From Gossypium raimondii (Eukaryota; Streptophyta; Magnoliopsida; Malvales; Malvaceae), in assembly GCF_025698545.1 (NCBI RefSeq), contig NC_068569.1, positions 22,816,001 through 22,880,000 of the forward strand: 64,000 bases of DNA. The letters are read 5' to 3'. Under the pieces are notes generated by a model. It had not been told where the DNA came from and did not search any database. It worked only from the letters and a program-made list of their open reading frames with translations. Positions 33,348-46,214 of the stretch are shown piece by piece. Position numbers and translations under genes: made by a program. Position 1 is the stretch's first letter; every line of letters begins with the position of its first letter.

Positions 33348-33357
33348 CCAAAAATGG
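33348..33357 (-). promoter_or_regulatory. CArG box upstream of AP3
   Basis: CCAAAAATGG (CCATTTTTGG on the gene strand) is a perfect CC(A/T)6GG site, about 113 bases before the ATG. AP3 promoters are known to hold CArG boxes at about this distance for autoregulation by AP3/PI and activation by other MADS factors. Confidence 0.6.
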
Positions 33358-33359
33358 AA

Positions 33360-36300
33360 AGGCAAAGCCTAATCGGTGAAAGGCTTCTCAAAGTTTGTTA
33401 AAGGCGGTAAATTGGAGAGTTTCCCCTTCTTTGATTTGAACCGAATATCGATGTTTCACTGTTTGGAACAGGAACTGTGGGGACCATCACTTTCCGTCTT
33501 TCTCCGTCATTTCTCTTTTCTTTTGTTTCCCATTTTTCTCCTGTTTTACTAACCCTCTAATTAACAGCGGTTAACGGTGTTTTGTTTGTGTTGAGTGTGC
33601 CTATTTATTTTTCAATAAAAAATATAACCGTGTTAGTTATTTTTGATGTTGTGTGATTATATAAAATTTATACATCATATCATATTAAAATTTATGTATA
33701 ATTTTAAAATTTAGATAATTGTCAACATATATTCACATGTATTAAAATAATTAAATAAAAATAAAAATAATTAGTACAAATTTAAATTTAAAATAAAAAA
33801 TAAATAAAATTATTATAAAAATAAGATATTTTCAAAATAAGTGAAAACTTTTATTCTCTTTACTAGAAATAAGTAATGGGAGTGATTAGTTTGTTACATA
33901 TAGTAAAACATATGAAAAAAATTCGATGATGAAATAAAATGATGGTTTTTATAAAATTTATCATTAAATTGTTACCATGGAAGAGGAATGGATGATTCAT
34001 TTTTTAGGGTGCTTCATGGATTGATAGTGAAATTATCAAGGTGTCGTATATCTGGGCAAAGCAATACGTCTCTTCTAACAATGGCACGGCAAATGACGCA
34101 CAAGACAAGTTTTCGTCTTCATCTTTAACTAATGATTGGGTCATTTTGAGTATAGATAGTTCTGTCCAGAAAGAAGCTGGTTGCGCAGCATCAGGAGGAA
34201 TATAGTGTGAGATCAAGGTGGAGCTTGAATTCTTGAATTTAATAAATATTTAAGGAATTGTTCTGTCTTTGACGTTGGGTCGTGGGGTATTCTAGAAAGA
34301 TATTCTCTTTTTATTGAGAAAGGTTACGACAGTGTGTTAATTTAATGTAAGTGTTTTGAAGCGATTATAGCTATTTAGGAAAGGTTTTGTAGAGGGTACG
34401 ATTCTGCTTGTGGTATCTTGCTAGGAAAAACAAAAATTGAGTGCTTAATATTTTGAAGGTCGACATGAACCCACTCATTCTATAACAACAGATTTGCATA
34501 GGCAATGGATCTTTGACACTTTATTTTGGATCCAGAGGAAAACTACGTATCTCCCACAATGATGATATTTAATATATTGCACTCTTTTGAAATAAAAATT
34601 GAATAACCTCTAATATTTGTCTTCTTTTATCATTTTATATATACCAATAAATTTTGGTCACTGTTTACATTCAAACCAGGGCGGGCCTCTATAAGGGTTT
34701 CGGGAGCTGAAATTTTGATTTTTCCCTTAAAACTTTTTAAAAAAATTAATAAAACCCTCAAAGTTAATTTTTGAAAGTTTTTAAAAAATTTTAATTAAAC
34801 TCTTAAATTTTTAAATTCTCGTTAATATCACACAATTTTTAAAAATTTTAATTACCCTTCAATTATTTTTAAAAAATCTCATTAAACTTTTAAAATTTTT
34901 AAAATTTTACTAAATCCCCACTAATTAAAACCATTCATTAACAATAGTCCTGTCTTTGTTCTTAAACTTTTTCTTTAGAATTTTTTGGTAAAATGTTCTT
35001 AAATATTTTTATTTACATAATTTTTAACAATGCTTATTTATTTAATATAATTTTCATATATGCTAATATAACTCAAACTGACATATTTATATATATTGAG
35101 CCTTTTGACTAAATATCAAAATTGGTTATTTAGTGCTACCAACAAGTGTGTAATAATAAGATACATTATATTTTTAATGGGAGAATGATATTGGGACTAT
35201 TATTATTCAAAGTAAAATCTAAATTAAATACTATTATTCGTTGTACATCTAAATTCATAAAAAGAAATCAAGTTAAATAATCTAATAATTTTAAAAAAAT
35301 TGTCGATTCAATCTTAACTCTATTGGTATTGGCATTGTTGTCAATATAGAAGGACGTGGATTTGAGTGTGCTGAAATGCATTATCCTCATATTTATGAGT
35401 TGGAAAGAGGCTATAGGTAGTTGTAAGCATTGTATCAAAAAAATAAATATAATTAGAGCTTATAATAAAGTTATTAAAAAAACTATTAAAAATGCGAGTT
35501 AAAAACTACTAAAGATCTAATTATATATATAATATAAAAATTATACGCATTTTGTAACTAATTAATTCAACATATGTTATCTGAATACATATTTTGTATT
35601 CGAATAATAGATATCGAATGAAAATTTTAAAACTAAAATCCAACTATGTCCTTATTAACTCTAACACGGTTAGAAAGATTCTTAAATTAGTGCCAACAGA
35701 TATTAGATTGCTCATGGGTAAAGACGAGAAAATATCCAGAGGATTTTCTCATATTCTGGATCTAGCTAGTTCATAGTCTGGGCGTGAGGGGCAGATGAAC
35801 TGGACTGCGTTGGCCTGCCATTTTCTTTTTTGAAGAAATTAACGTTGTTAAGGTCTCGAGGTTATGTCATTTCAAAGCCATACCCACACGTCTAATCCTA
35901 CAATTTTTTTCCATCCTTTTTGCTGGAAATATACCTTCTTGGGAACTGAAATTTGTAACAGATGAACAATTGATATGTTGTTTATACTGTGACCCTGCCT
36001 GGATGCATGATGGCTAGACCCACCAGTTCAAGATCCATGATGATGTTAGGTTTTCAAATGGCCTGCTCTCCAGAGTTCTTTTTTATTTTCAGTTATTAAA
36101 TGGAGCTATTCTTTTTCGAGTAAAAAGTTTTGATCAAACGAAACTTAAATCGAGTTTAATTTTATAAGTGAAATTAAGTCTAATTCAAAGCTTGAATCCT
36201 CGAATTTTGAATTGAACTTCTTGCAACTTGAGTGCTAAAAGAAGAAAAGCATTAGCATAGTATAGTAGGACTTGCTTTAGCACATGTGCTGGATGTCAAG

Positions 36301-36527
36301 TCTTCCTCTGAGTGCTTGTTCGATCTTCTCAGTGGAGGAGGAAACCAGTACTTAATTACTTTGGAATATGAATTGGTGATCGGGTTTTAAAACGGGATGA
36401 AGCCCTATTTTCTCCCTTTACAAGTTTCAAAATCCAGATTTATCCAATACATGATGATTAAAGGTAGAGATGAGCAAATAACCTCAACTTGATGGGTCCA
36501 ATTCTATAAATTAGGTTTTTTTTTTTT
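33360..36527. other. AT-rich spacer with decayed repeat pieces
   Basis: Upstream flank of AP3, then repeats too decayed to delimit. At 34690-34960 there is a degenerate tandem pattern of aaattttaaaaa with aaactcttaaa phrases. At 35330-35430 lies tattggtattggcattgttg with ggaaagaggc, typical of dispersed repeats. The part at 35770-36400 has more even base composition but no recognised gene. Confidence 0.4.
34230..34570 (+). mobile_element. LINE RNase H remnant (probable)
   Basis: Scattered plus-strand translation such as SWGILERYSLFIEKGYDSVL followed by FEAIIAI and ERFCRGYDSACGILLGK resembles the RNase H tail that follows reverse transcriptase in plant LINEs (typical pattern ELWGILDGL...GYDRVIIxTDSLEVVKAI). 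Several stops interrupt it. No 5' part or poly-A tail identified. Confidence 0.4.
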
Positions 36528-37014
36528 GGCATAATAACTTATTTGGTTCTTTATTTTTAGAAAAAGTCATTTTAGCTTCCATTTAATTTTTCACCTATTT
36601 TAACCCTTAAACTTGCATTGTTTGTCAAATAACCTCAAAAATAAATGAAATAATTAACATATGTTAATTTTGATGACGTGACATACACATGGACTGCCAT
36701 TCATGTGGATGCCACATTAGCACTTAATTATTTTTTTTAAATAAAAATTTTTAAAAAAATATTTTCTAATATTAATTAATTAAAAAATAATTAAATGCTA
36801 AAGTGAAATACACATGGACTTCCACGTGGATACACATAATTATGGGCTTGCTCGAGTCGGGCTTGGCTGATGCAAAATTTTAGGCCCGTTTTCTTGGCCT
36901 GGGCATGACCCAACCTGAAAAATGGGCCTAAAATTCTACCAAAGCTCGACCTAGATTAAAAATGCTAAACCCGAGTCTGACCCAACCCGGACATATTAAT
37001 TTAAAAAATATAAT

Positions 37015-39211
37015 TGTAATATCCCGAAAATTACTACTGTAATATCCCGAAAATTACTACAGTAAGAAAGTAGGTATCATTGATATAGTAAAATAAGGAA
37101 ATAAAATGACAAAAAGGGAAGTTTTGAGTTATGGCAATATTGGGAAGTATATTATGATATATTAATTCAAGAAAGGATTAAATCGCAAAAGTGAGAAAAG
37201 TTTTGTTGATTAAGAGTAAATACTCAAAATTTGAGGGGGTAAAGTGTAAATATGAAAAAGTTGAAGGACCAATGGTGTAAATATTTTAAGGGTGGAATAA
37301 TCTAGAAACTAAGGAAAATAGATGAATTAGGACCAAATTGAAAATGTGAAGAATTTTGAGGACTAAATCATAATTTTACCAAATTAAGTGATGACTCAAG
37401 GATGAAATTTTTAAAGATTATGAAGGGCAAAATGATCAATTAGAAGAGAGAGAAATCTAGAAGGCAATGATGATGTTGGAGATATTTTAGATTAAATAAA
37501 TAAATAAATATTAGTTTATTAATATTTTAATTTAATTTTTAAATATTATTTTATTATTTTATTTAGTATATATAAGAAAAGGAAGATGAAGAATCACCAT
37601 CCCACCATTTTTTCCCATGCACCAACGTGAGAAGAAGAGAGAAAGAAAGAAAGTTTTGCTTTCTTTACAATTTGGTCATTCCACCAAAAATTCACCATTT
37701 TCACCTAGAAATCAAAAGAATTTCCATATCCATCAAGAGAGAAAGATAACAAGGAGACTATGGGGAGCTAGAACATCAAGTTAGATTCAAGAAAGAGAAG
37801 CTGGGGGAGAGAGAAAATCAAGTTAAAGGTTGAAACTAATAGGATAAGGTAAGAACATCAAGATTTCAATATATTTTTAAGTTTAATATTATTGAAAAAG
37901 CATAGAAATGATGTTATAGTAGAGTTTTCTTATATAAGGTCTTATGTTCTTGATATATTAGTGAAGGGAAATAAGTGAAAGAGATGAGAAATATTATAGA
38001 GAAAGGGAATAAGGGAGTTATAAACTTAGTAATCAACATCTTGCACTAAAATAATTTTGAACAGCAGCAGTAGGTTAAATTTGAAAAATCACCATAAACG
38101 GTGTAAGTAATGGAATTGTAAATCATGAGATATAATAAATTTTGTGAGACAATGTCAGAATGAATTCGGGTTCCCCTGTTCTAACTTTGGAAAATCATCA
38201 AAAATTTGAGAAAAATAATTGGGGGCTTAAATTTATATGTTTAAATCTTTAATGAGTCTATTTTCAATATAAACAAATGGTAACATCATCCAAATCCCGT
38301 ACGAGGAGATAATTAATTTTTAGTGAAGAAGGGTTGAAACTGTCAGGCAGCAGAACAGGGATGAGTTTAAAGAATAAACTGCACTTATTGGCTAAACCAT
38401 AAATTCTGAAAATTTTATGGTAAGAAGATATGTGAGTCTAGTTTCATATAAATTTAGTGGATCTTAATTCGGAGTTTCGTAGCTCAAGATATAAATAATG
38501 TAGTGACTATGACTCAAGTGGACAGCTTTGAATGAACATATAAATAAATAGTGAAATTATAGATAATGTTATATATAATAGATAATGTTATATATAAGCA
38601 TGTTATATACATTAAGGATGTGGAATGGGAGGAGGAGGAGAAGGAGGAAAATATATAATTATTCAACTAGCATGAGTTTTCATTAAAATGACTAATTTGC
38701 ATGTTTTAGGATCAAGGACTAAATTGAATAAAAGTAAAATTTTAAGGGTAAAATGGCTAAAATGTCAAAAAGTGACCAAATTGCATGAAATGAATTGTTT
38801 TATTATTTAAATTAATATATTGAATGAAATATTAATTTAGATCAAGATTGGGTGGAAATTGAGGAAAATAGAAAATTACCAAAATGTCTTTGAATTTTGG
38901 TATTTCTGCAATTTAGCCTAGTAAGTTCGTATGAACTATATTCTGTATAATTTTAATTAAAGTGAATGTTATTTGGTGATGAATATTATATAAATATGTG
39001 TTTTATTATTGGTAATATGTATAATTATTAGATGTATTGAAATGATTATCGGAAGCTCGATTGGATTGGAAGCTTTTCGGAGATATATCACACTATTCAT
39101 TGGTTCTATCAGTAATTTTGAATGATTTGATTCTGGTTATAATGGAATGAATAAGTTAAATTGGCCAACGTTAGCTCATTAATGTTTTGATTGAAAATAC
39201 ATTAAAAAAAG
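37015..39211 (+). mobile_element. LTR-like relic, plus orientation
   Basis: Starts TGTAATATCCCGAAAATTAC, the opening being repeated twice within the first 50 bases, and has promoter-like features (agtatatataagaaaagg at about 37565). Non-coding. Its far end abuts the next LTR without a recognisable terminus, so it seems incomplete. Probably a Gypsy-type LTR; broken fossil. Confidence 0.55.
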
Positions 39212-41118
39212 TGTAACAACCCTTACCCGTCTCTAACACTGGATTAGGGTTATAGAATGCTACCATTCAAAACAGAACAGAAACAAGCTATCACAGTTCA
39301 AATTTTCTTTAAATAAAATTTATTCATTAAACATGTAATAAAAAATATGATATTCATACATAATTGGGGTTAAATTGAGCTTACGGAAGTTCTAAAACAA
39401 TTTGAAACGAAGCAGAGACTAATTTGAAACATTTAAGAAAAAACATGGCAAAAATGCTAAACAGGGGTCACACGGTCATATGGTTCAAGGCCACACACCC
39501 TTGTCCTCAAACCGCGTAACAACCTGATGTCGTGTGATAAAGGCTCACATGGTCGTGTATCAAATTGTGGTCATGTGAACCATCCTGCACCTAAATTGAA
39601 TAGACCACACGACCGTGTCCTGCACCCATGAATGACACACTGCCGTGTGGCAGACCGTTTCACAAGCCGTGTGTGCCTCAAATACCTTAAAAAACAAGCC
39701 AAAGTTGACCAAAGATCCCTTAAGCCACAAGCCAATGCATTAGAACCTTGAACAACATGATATAAGACATCAAAACATACCAAATTCAACTTAATTCACT
39801 CAACCTAAGTGTCTAACCAATATGCCACAATTGGCACCACAATTCAACTATGAAACAACAATTATTCATTACCATTCATACCAAGATTTTTCATGTCTAA
39901 ACATACTCATACAATCATCATTTCCTTAACTAAGATATCAATAAGTAAAACTCAATAAGTGACCTAAAACATGAGTATCTATTTTCACAATTTAAGCATA
40001 CTTCATTCAACCATGCCTTTAAATATTTCATACTATTCAAGCCAATCATTCCAAACATCAACAATTACCAACATTCATTATCAAGTCATGCTAATACCTA
40101 AACATACATATAATGCCATTCAAATATTGGATAACACCATCAAATTACTAAGTATCAAATAGGTACCCAACACTTGATGCATCAAGGTTATTTATAATCT
40201 TATTCACAACCAAAGTACCAAAACATTATCATTAACTTGCAAAGTAAACATCTTATATATATGTCATAAGTAATCAACTTCAAACTTCAAAAAGTCGACC
40301 GAATCAAGTGACGGTAGGTGTGAGCTTCCCGCTGATCCGATCGACATGTTCTGAACGTCCAAAATCTACAGAAAAGTAGTAACATGAGTAAGTGTATAAA
40401 ATACTTAGTAAGCTCATACAATATAAACATTCACTTACCTCAATTTTTATTCATATATAAATAATTATCAATACAAATCTACCTATCAAGATTCAAACCA
40501 CAACACTAATATACAAAGCTTTGAATTCAATCACATGAATAACCATAATCATCTTCATTTCCAATCAAGCCAATTTAGATCTCAAGACCAAAACACAACT
40601 AGTCACATAACCATTCTCAAATGGCATAACTCCAATGATTCAATCACACTTTTACTCAATAAAACCTCGTAAAAGATCTTTGTATACAAGCAAAAATGAT
40701 AGTGTCTGGTTACCTGTTAGGGTTAAACCTTCACGATAAGTAGTCTGGCTAGGGCTTAATATTCATGTATTCTCGAGTCCACAACATATGCAGGAGCTCA
40801 GAACCTGGACAAACTCACTAGCCTATATACGAGAATTTACTCATTTTATCGGGACTTATCTCACGTTATAACACGATTCCACTTCGCCAGCATTCAATAT
40901 TAACAATCCTAATATAACATATAAGCATAAAGAATTTGAATTATATTTTATGAACTTATCTATCGAAATCGTAATGGTTTAACTATCAAGGACTAGTCAA
41001 CAATTTTTTTTTTCCTCGTACATCCTCCAGTCATTGAGATTTTTTTATCTAAAGTATAATTTGATTTAATTAACCAATCCAAATAACATATAACAACATA
41101 TAAAAATCATGCCCAAAC

Positions 41119-44100
41119 TGTAACACCCCTAACTCGAATCCGTCACCGGAACATGGTTAAGGAGCATTACCGAGATTTACAGAACATATAACATGCATTC
41201 CATAACATTTAGCATTCATATCAGAAATCAATTATAATGTCCCTTATATAAGCCCTCGAGGTCCAAAACATGCATTAGAAATAAGTCGGGACTAAACCAG
41301 GTACTTAAAGAGTTTTTTCGCAAAATTTCAAAATTTTTCAAAGGTGTAGGGGACACACGCTCTTGTGGTCAGGCTGTGTGGCTCACACGGTCAAGAGACA
41401 CTCCCGTGTCTCAGGCCATGTGGGCATTCAAAATAAGGCACACGGTCGTGTCCCAACCCGTGTCCTTACCCATATTACTCTCTGACTTGGGTCAAACGGC
41501 CAAGTCACACGCTCGTGTGCTAGGCCATGTGAACATAATGACTTGCATTAATTAGGTGCAAGGGTCACACGGCTAAGCCACACGCCCGTATGCTAAGCCA
41601 TGCGGATAATTTTGAGCATTCTGTTTCTTAATTTTTAAGATGCAGGGGACACACGGCGAAGTCACACGCTCATGTGCTAGGCCATATGTCACACACGGCT
41701 GAGACACACGCCTGTGTCTCTGCCCGTGTGGACGAAAACAGGTCATTTAGAAGGCCACTTTTCTCACTCAATTTGTCTTTCACCTATATCAACATTTTAA
41801 CACATTCATAAGGCAATACCAATCATTCAAATCAAGCCAAAATCAAGTTTAGTACATATTATAACACTCCATATGTTCAAGTATTCAAACTTACCTAATT
41901 GACCCAATTTACATATATGCATATTTTACTAATTATGCTAACTCAAATCAATTAACAATGAGCCTATATGATTTTCATCACTTAACCAAGTTAAAAATTC
42001 ATCAAACATATTAAAGACCATATATAAACACATCAAAACATGTCCATCACAAGCCATTCCAATGGCAAGTTACAACCAAACATTTACGTTGCCATCATTG
42101 GTTACGTTTAGCCTATACATGCCATTATAACCAATATTTGTTTGCTATATATATACCGAAAAGTTCGAGGGATAGTGTGATGTGGCTCCGACCAGCTTCC
42201 AACCTTTACGAGCTTCCAAGTACTATAAAACAGAGGAAATAAAACATAGTAAGCATTTAATGCTTAGCAAGTTCGTATAATGGTAACTTACCATTCATTT
42301 TCATTAAATAAACATACATAATGTATCCAAGCAATTTGACTAATATCTTAAACACACAACTTCATCAAACATGTTAGTCATTATTTCACATGAATATCAA
42401 GAATCAAGTATGAGCTTATCAATATCAAATTTCCATGTATTTCGTGCATATACAGATAACAATTCACTTTGAATTCATTTATTTTCTCATATCAGGATTT
42501 TGTCCGTTGAATCATTAAAAATATCGATAAATACCTGGGTAGTACACACGATGTGCACAAATCTAAAATCCATCAATTCATATTCGGGAATGCTCATATG
42601 AGCACATAAACGGGAAGCTCTCTCTCGAGCCATATAACGGGAACCTCATGTGAGCCATGTAACGGGAAGCTCTAGAGAACTATTAATGGGAAGCTCACAA
42701 AGAGCCTTTAATCGGGAAGCTCATGAAGAGGCATATATCAGGACGCTCATAAGAGCTACGGTGTGTCCACAACACATGTAAGATCACAACCAAATCGGGA
42801 TGCTCCGAAGAGTTATTAACGAGAAGCTCACAAGAACCATAAATCGGAAAGCTCGTGACAGCCAAATATCGGGATACTCATGAGAGCTATTAACGGGACG
42901 CTCTTTCAAGCTATGGTGTGTCTGTAACACATGCAGGAGCATAACCAATTCAGGAATCCTGTATCCATTTAATTTCATTTATTCAAATGAAACTTAATAC
43001 TTGTCGAATATATTTGGATGTGTGTCGAATTTTCATAGATGTCAATTGTACAATTTAATTCACATACACAACATTCAATTCAAAAATATAAATATACAAT
43101 TTAGTTACATGAACTTACCTCGACAATGTTTGTGTATGCAAAATCTACTAATCCGACACTTTTTCTTTTCCTCGATCAAACTTTGTATTTGGTCTATCCG
43201 GATCTATATGAATGAATTTAACATCAATTTAATACAATTCATATTCAATTCAATCCAATTCACATCTTAGGCAAAATTACCAATTTACCCCTATACTTTT
43301 AATTAATTACGATTTTGTCCCTAGGCTCGGAAAATGAAAGTCGTATAATTTAATCCTTATTCCAAGCCTAGCCAATTTTTACATGTAACGTTTGCAGCCC
43401 ACGTATTTCATAAAATTCAAAATTTTTCCATGAATTTTACATCTTTTCAATTTAGTCCCTAAATTATAATTTCATCAAAATTCTCTTAACAAAAGTTGTT
43501 TATATATCAACAACCTTTCATTTTCTACCATAAAGCTTCATAATTCATACATACTCATCCATGGTAAAACTTTAATACTTTGATAACTTTGCAAATTAAT
43601 CCCCGAGATGCTAGATTAAGTTATTACGATCTCGGAAGTATAAAAATTACTAAAAACGGACAAGAAAACATACCTAATTGAGCCAAATAAGTTTGCTCAA
43701 AACCCAAATTCCATAGCTAGGGTTTTCATATATTTTGATTTGGGAAAGATGATGAAATAAGATGATATTAAATTTTTATCATGATCTTTAATTATTTCTC
43801 TTTCCAATTTAGTCTCTCTTTTCTTAAATTTCCTATGATGAATCATCATAGTTATCTGCTAACTCCTCTTAATGGTCTATTTGTCATATAAGGACCTCCA
43901 ATTTTGAATTCCATAGCTATTTGATACCTATAGCTACTAGAACTCAATTTTTGTATTTTATGCAATTTGGTCATTTCCATCTAATTAGACATGTAACTGA
44001 TAAAATTTCTTTACGAAATTTTCATACGATATTTTTATCATAATGCAGACCATGAAATAATATTAAAATAATTTTTCTTACGAACTCAGATTTGTGGTCT

Positions 44101-44141
44101 CGAAACTACTATTTCGATTTCACTGAAAACGGGCTGTTACA
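41119..44141 (-). mobile_element. Nested solo LTR, 3.0 kb
   Basis: Starts TGTAACACCCC and ends GGGCTGTTACA on the plus strand, flanked by CAAAC (41114-41118) and CTAAC (44142-44146), a 5-bp duplication with one difference. It sits inside the LTR at 39212-45031, so it is the later insertion. Contains two internal repeat zones, ACACGG/CCGTGT words at 41340-41740 and an array of about 26-base units at 42590-42910. No coding region remains. Long-LTR Gypsy type by style. Confidence 0.7.
42590..42910. repeat. Degenerate tandem array, about 26-base unit
   Basis: Around ten imperfect repeats of the form (a)acgggaagctcatgagagcc(atat), part of the nested LTR. Each unit holds a small inverted word (gctc...gagc). 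Confidence 0.7.
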
Positions 44142-45531
44142 CTAACTCAATTTCATCTATACCAAAATTTCTTAAATTTAACATTTACCACAATTTAGTC
44201 CCTAAAACCGAAACTATTATAATTCTCACATTTGAGCTTTAGTTTCGAAATCAATCTCAATTAAGTTCTCCAACTATCCAATAGAACACAAAAATTTAGA
44301 ATATTCACACACATTTTGAATTTATTGCATTTTAGTCATTAGGTTCAAAATTAACAACTTTTACTTTACAAACTAGTCCATTAACATATCTAAGCTTCAA
44401 AACTAACCAAATAACCACAAAAGCTTCAAGAAAATATCAATGAAAACTTTAACAAATTTTAACAGTTTCATGAAATAGTCCCAGGGTTAACTAAATTATG
44501 GTCCTAAAATTCCAAAAACATAAAAATTACAAGAAACATACTAAAATAACTTACCCAATCAAAGATCGAAACTTGAATAACCAAACCTAGCTTTCCCCCT
44601 TTCGTTTTCGTGAAAGAAGATGATGAACAAGCCGAATAAAATGTTTTTTTCCCTTTTGTTTCTATATTTTATTAACTATTATACTATATAAAAATATTTA
44701 TAATATAAATTATATCACACTTTAACTAAATAAAATCTCACTTACGGTCCAACACTATTAAAAATGGTATATATATAATTTAAATCCCTTAAAAAATCTC
44801 TAATTATGCTTTTTAGTTAATAAAAATCAATAGAGATTAAGTTTTACATCTTTTATGATATAGTCCTTTTCTTTAATTAACTAACCAAATGTCAAAATTA
44901 CTGAATCAAATCTTAATACGACACTCACATAACTTCGTAAATATTAAATAAATAATATTTATAGACTCACACGTCAAAATTGTGGTCCCGAAACCACTAT
45001 TTTCGAGACAATTGAAAAATGAGCTTTTACAAATGTTTTTATTCTTAAATAACACTAATGCCTCTAAAATAATAGTAAAATTAACAATAAAATAAGAGTT
45101 ATACAATATTCAAATAATAACAACAAAATAGTAGTAATATAATAGTGAAATTATAGCAAAACAATAACAACAAAACAAAACAAAAAATTAAGCTGATTTG
45201 GGCCGAGCTCAAGCCAAAAATCCTACTCAAGGCTCAACCCGTTTAGAAAATGAGCCTTATTTTTTTGCCCAAGCCCATTTTTCGGGCCTTAGTTTTTAAC
45301 CAAATCTTGCCACTTTTCGGACAGGCCTTCGGGCCTAAACGGGTGGCCCAATCCATGACCAAGTCTACACATAGATGCCACGTCGGTAAAGTTAACAGAC
45401 ATTAACTTTTTCATACAATTTGGGGTAATTTGATAAACAATACAAGTTTAATGACTAAAAGAGAAAATTAAATGAAGAGCTAAAATAACTTTTTTTTTAT
45501 AAAGTTGGGAGGCGATATAAGTCATTATGCC

Positions 45532-46214
45532 TTTTCTTTTTCAAAATCGAATTTGGGATGAGCTTGGTTAGATTTTTTCAATTAAAAATTTCAAAGTTGT
45601 ATTGAGATCAAACCTACACCAAAATTATTAAAATATCCTCTCTTTTTTTAATTTTATAGTTAATTATATATTTGAACTAAATAATTTATATATTTTTATT
45701 GGAATATTTTAAAAGCTTTTATGAGATTTTAATTGATTAGAGTCAGAATCCAAGTAATTTTTCTTTTTTCAGGATCAATTTTGGTATTATAATTTTAAAT
45801 AAAATCAAGTTGGAAATAATATTAGGATGAGAGGTATAATACTCGGATCGAAGTCCGCCCCATCCTGTTGCGGCCAAGTTTGGTTAGAACAATCAGGTGA
45901 TGGGCCAAAAAGGGTTACCTTGGGTTTAAGGCCCACAATAACCTAACCAAGCTCAGTAACTCTCGGCAGCCCTCAACCTCAACCTTAGTTTTAGCCTTTA
46001 GGAAAAGACAGACACGTAAGGCAGGCTCCGTTCGTCTGGTTTCCTGAATTCGCTCCGCCCGATTTCTCAGGGTCCATTTCAAAGAGAAGCGACCAAGTAA
46101 ACTACAGATTGAGTGAATAAATTATATAAACCCTTGCCCAAATCTTCCTCCCCCACCACCAAAACGTGGAGAAGAAAGTTTTATACAGTCAGTCATTTAC
46201 AGAGGCATTGAACA
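45532..46214. other. Spacer and TFIIF promoter region
   Basis: AT-rich, then GC-richer towards the gene. It has TGGGCC/GGCCCA-type site II words at about 45903 and 45930 (common in promoters of constitutive plant genes) and a TATA-like attatataaa at 46121-46130, about 85 bases before the ATG. Confidence 0.5.

Larger units (their letters stand above)
39212..45031 (-). mobile_element. LTR relic split by a second LTR
   Basis: The outer pieces 39212-41118 and 44142-45031 form one LTR. On the minus strand it starts TGTAAAAGCTCATTTTTC and ends GGGTTGTTACA. The piece after the opening (gtggtttcgggaccacaa) matches the corresponding part of the inner LTR, so both belong to one broad family. It carries cacacggtcatatgg/ccgtgtggc words at 39465-39670. 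No clean target duplication was found. No gag-pol present. Confidence 0.6.
36840..45365. mobile_element. GGCCCG-family element split by LTR insertions
   Basis: The left part at about 36840-37014 (gcaaaattttaggcccgttt, aaaaatgggcctaaaattct) and right part at 45032-45365 (aaaatgagccttatttttt, ttcgggcctaaacgggtgg) look like two halves of one element. The right half aligns with 30050-30500. The gap between the halves is filled by LTR relics. Confidence 0.55.
36528..45531. mobile_element. Long-TIR element hosting a nest of insertions (9 kb)
   Basis: The left end GGCATAATAACTTAT is matched in reverse complement by GGCATAATGACTTAT at the right end. The inverted match extends about 190 bases (caaacttgcattgtttgtca against tgataaacaatacaagttta). 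Next to the ends are nine T-rich bases on each side (TTTTTTTTT, TTTTCTTTT), possibly a 9-bp target duplication, which would make it Mutator-like. Everything between about 36840 and 45365 came in later. No transposase seen. Confidence 0.65.

Noticed and set aside
34004-34216. Minus-strand open frame of 70 codons upstream of AP3
   Set aside because: No recognisable domain and no plausible exons joined to it; treated as chance.
42590-42910. Regular repeats that might suggest a CRISPR-like array
   Set aside because: Units are contiguous and imperfect with no unique spacers, and they lie inside a plant LTR.
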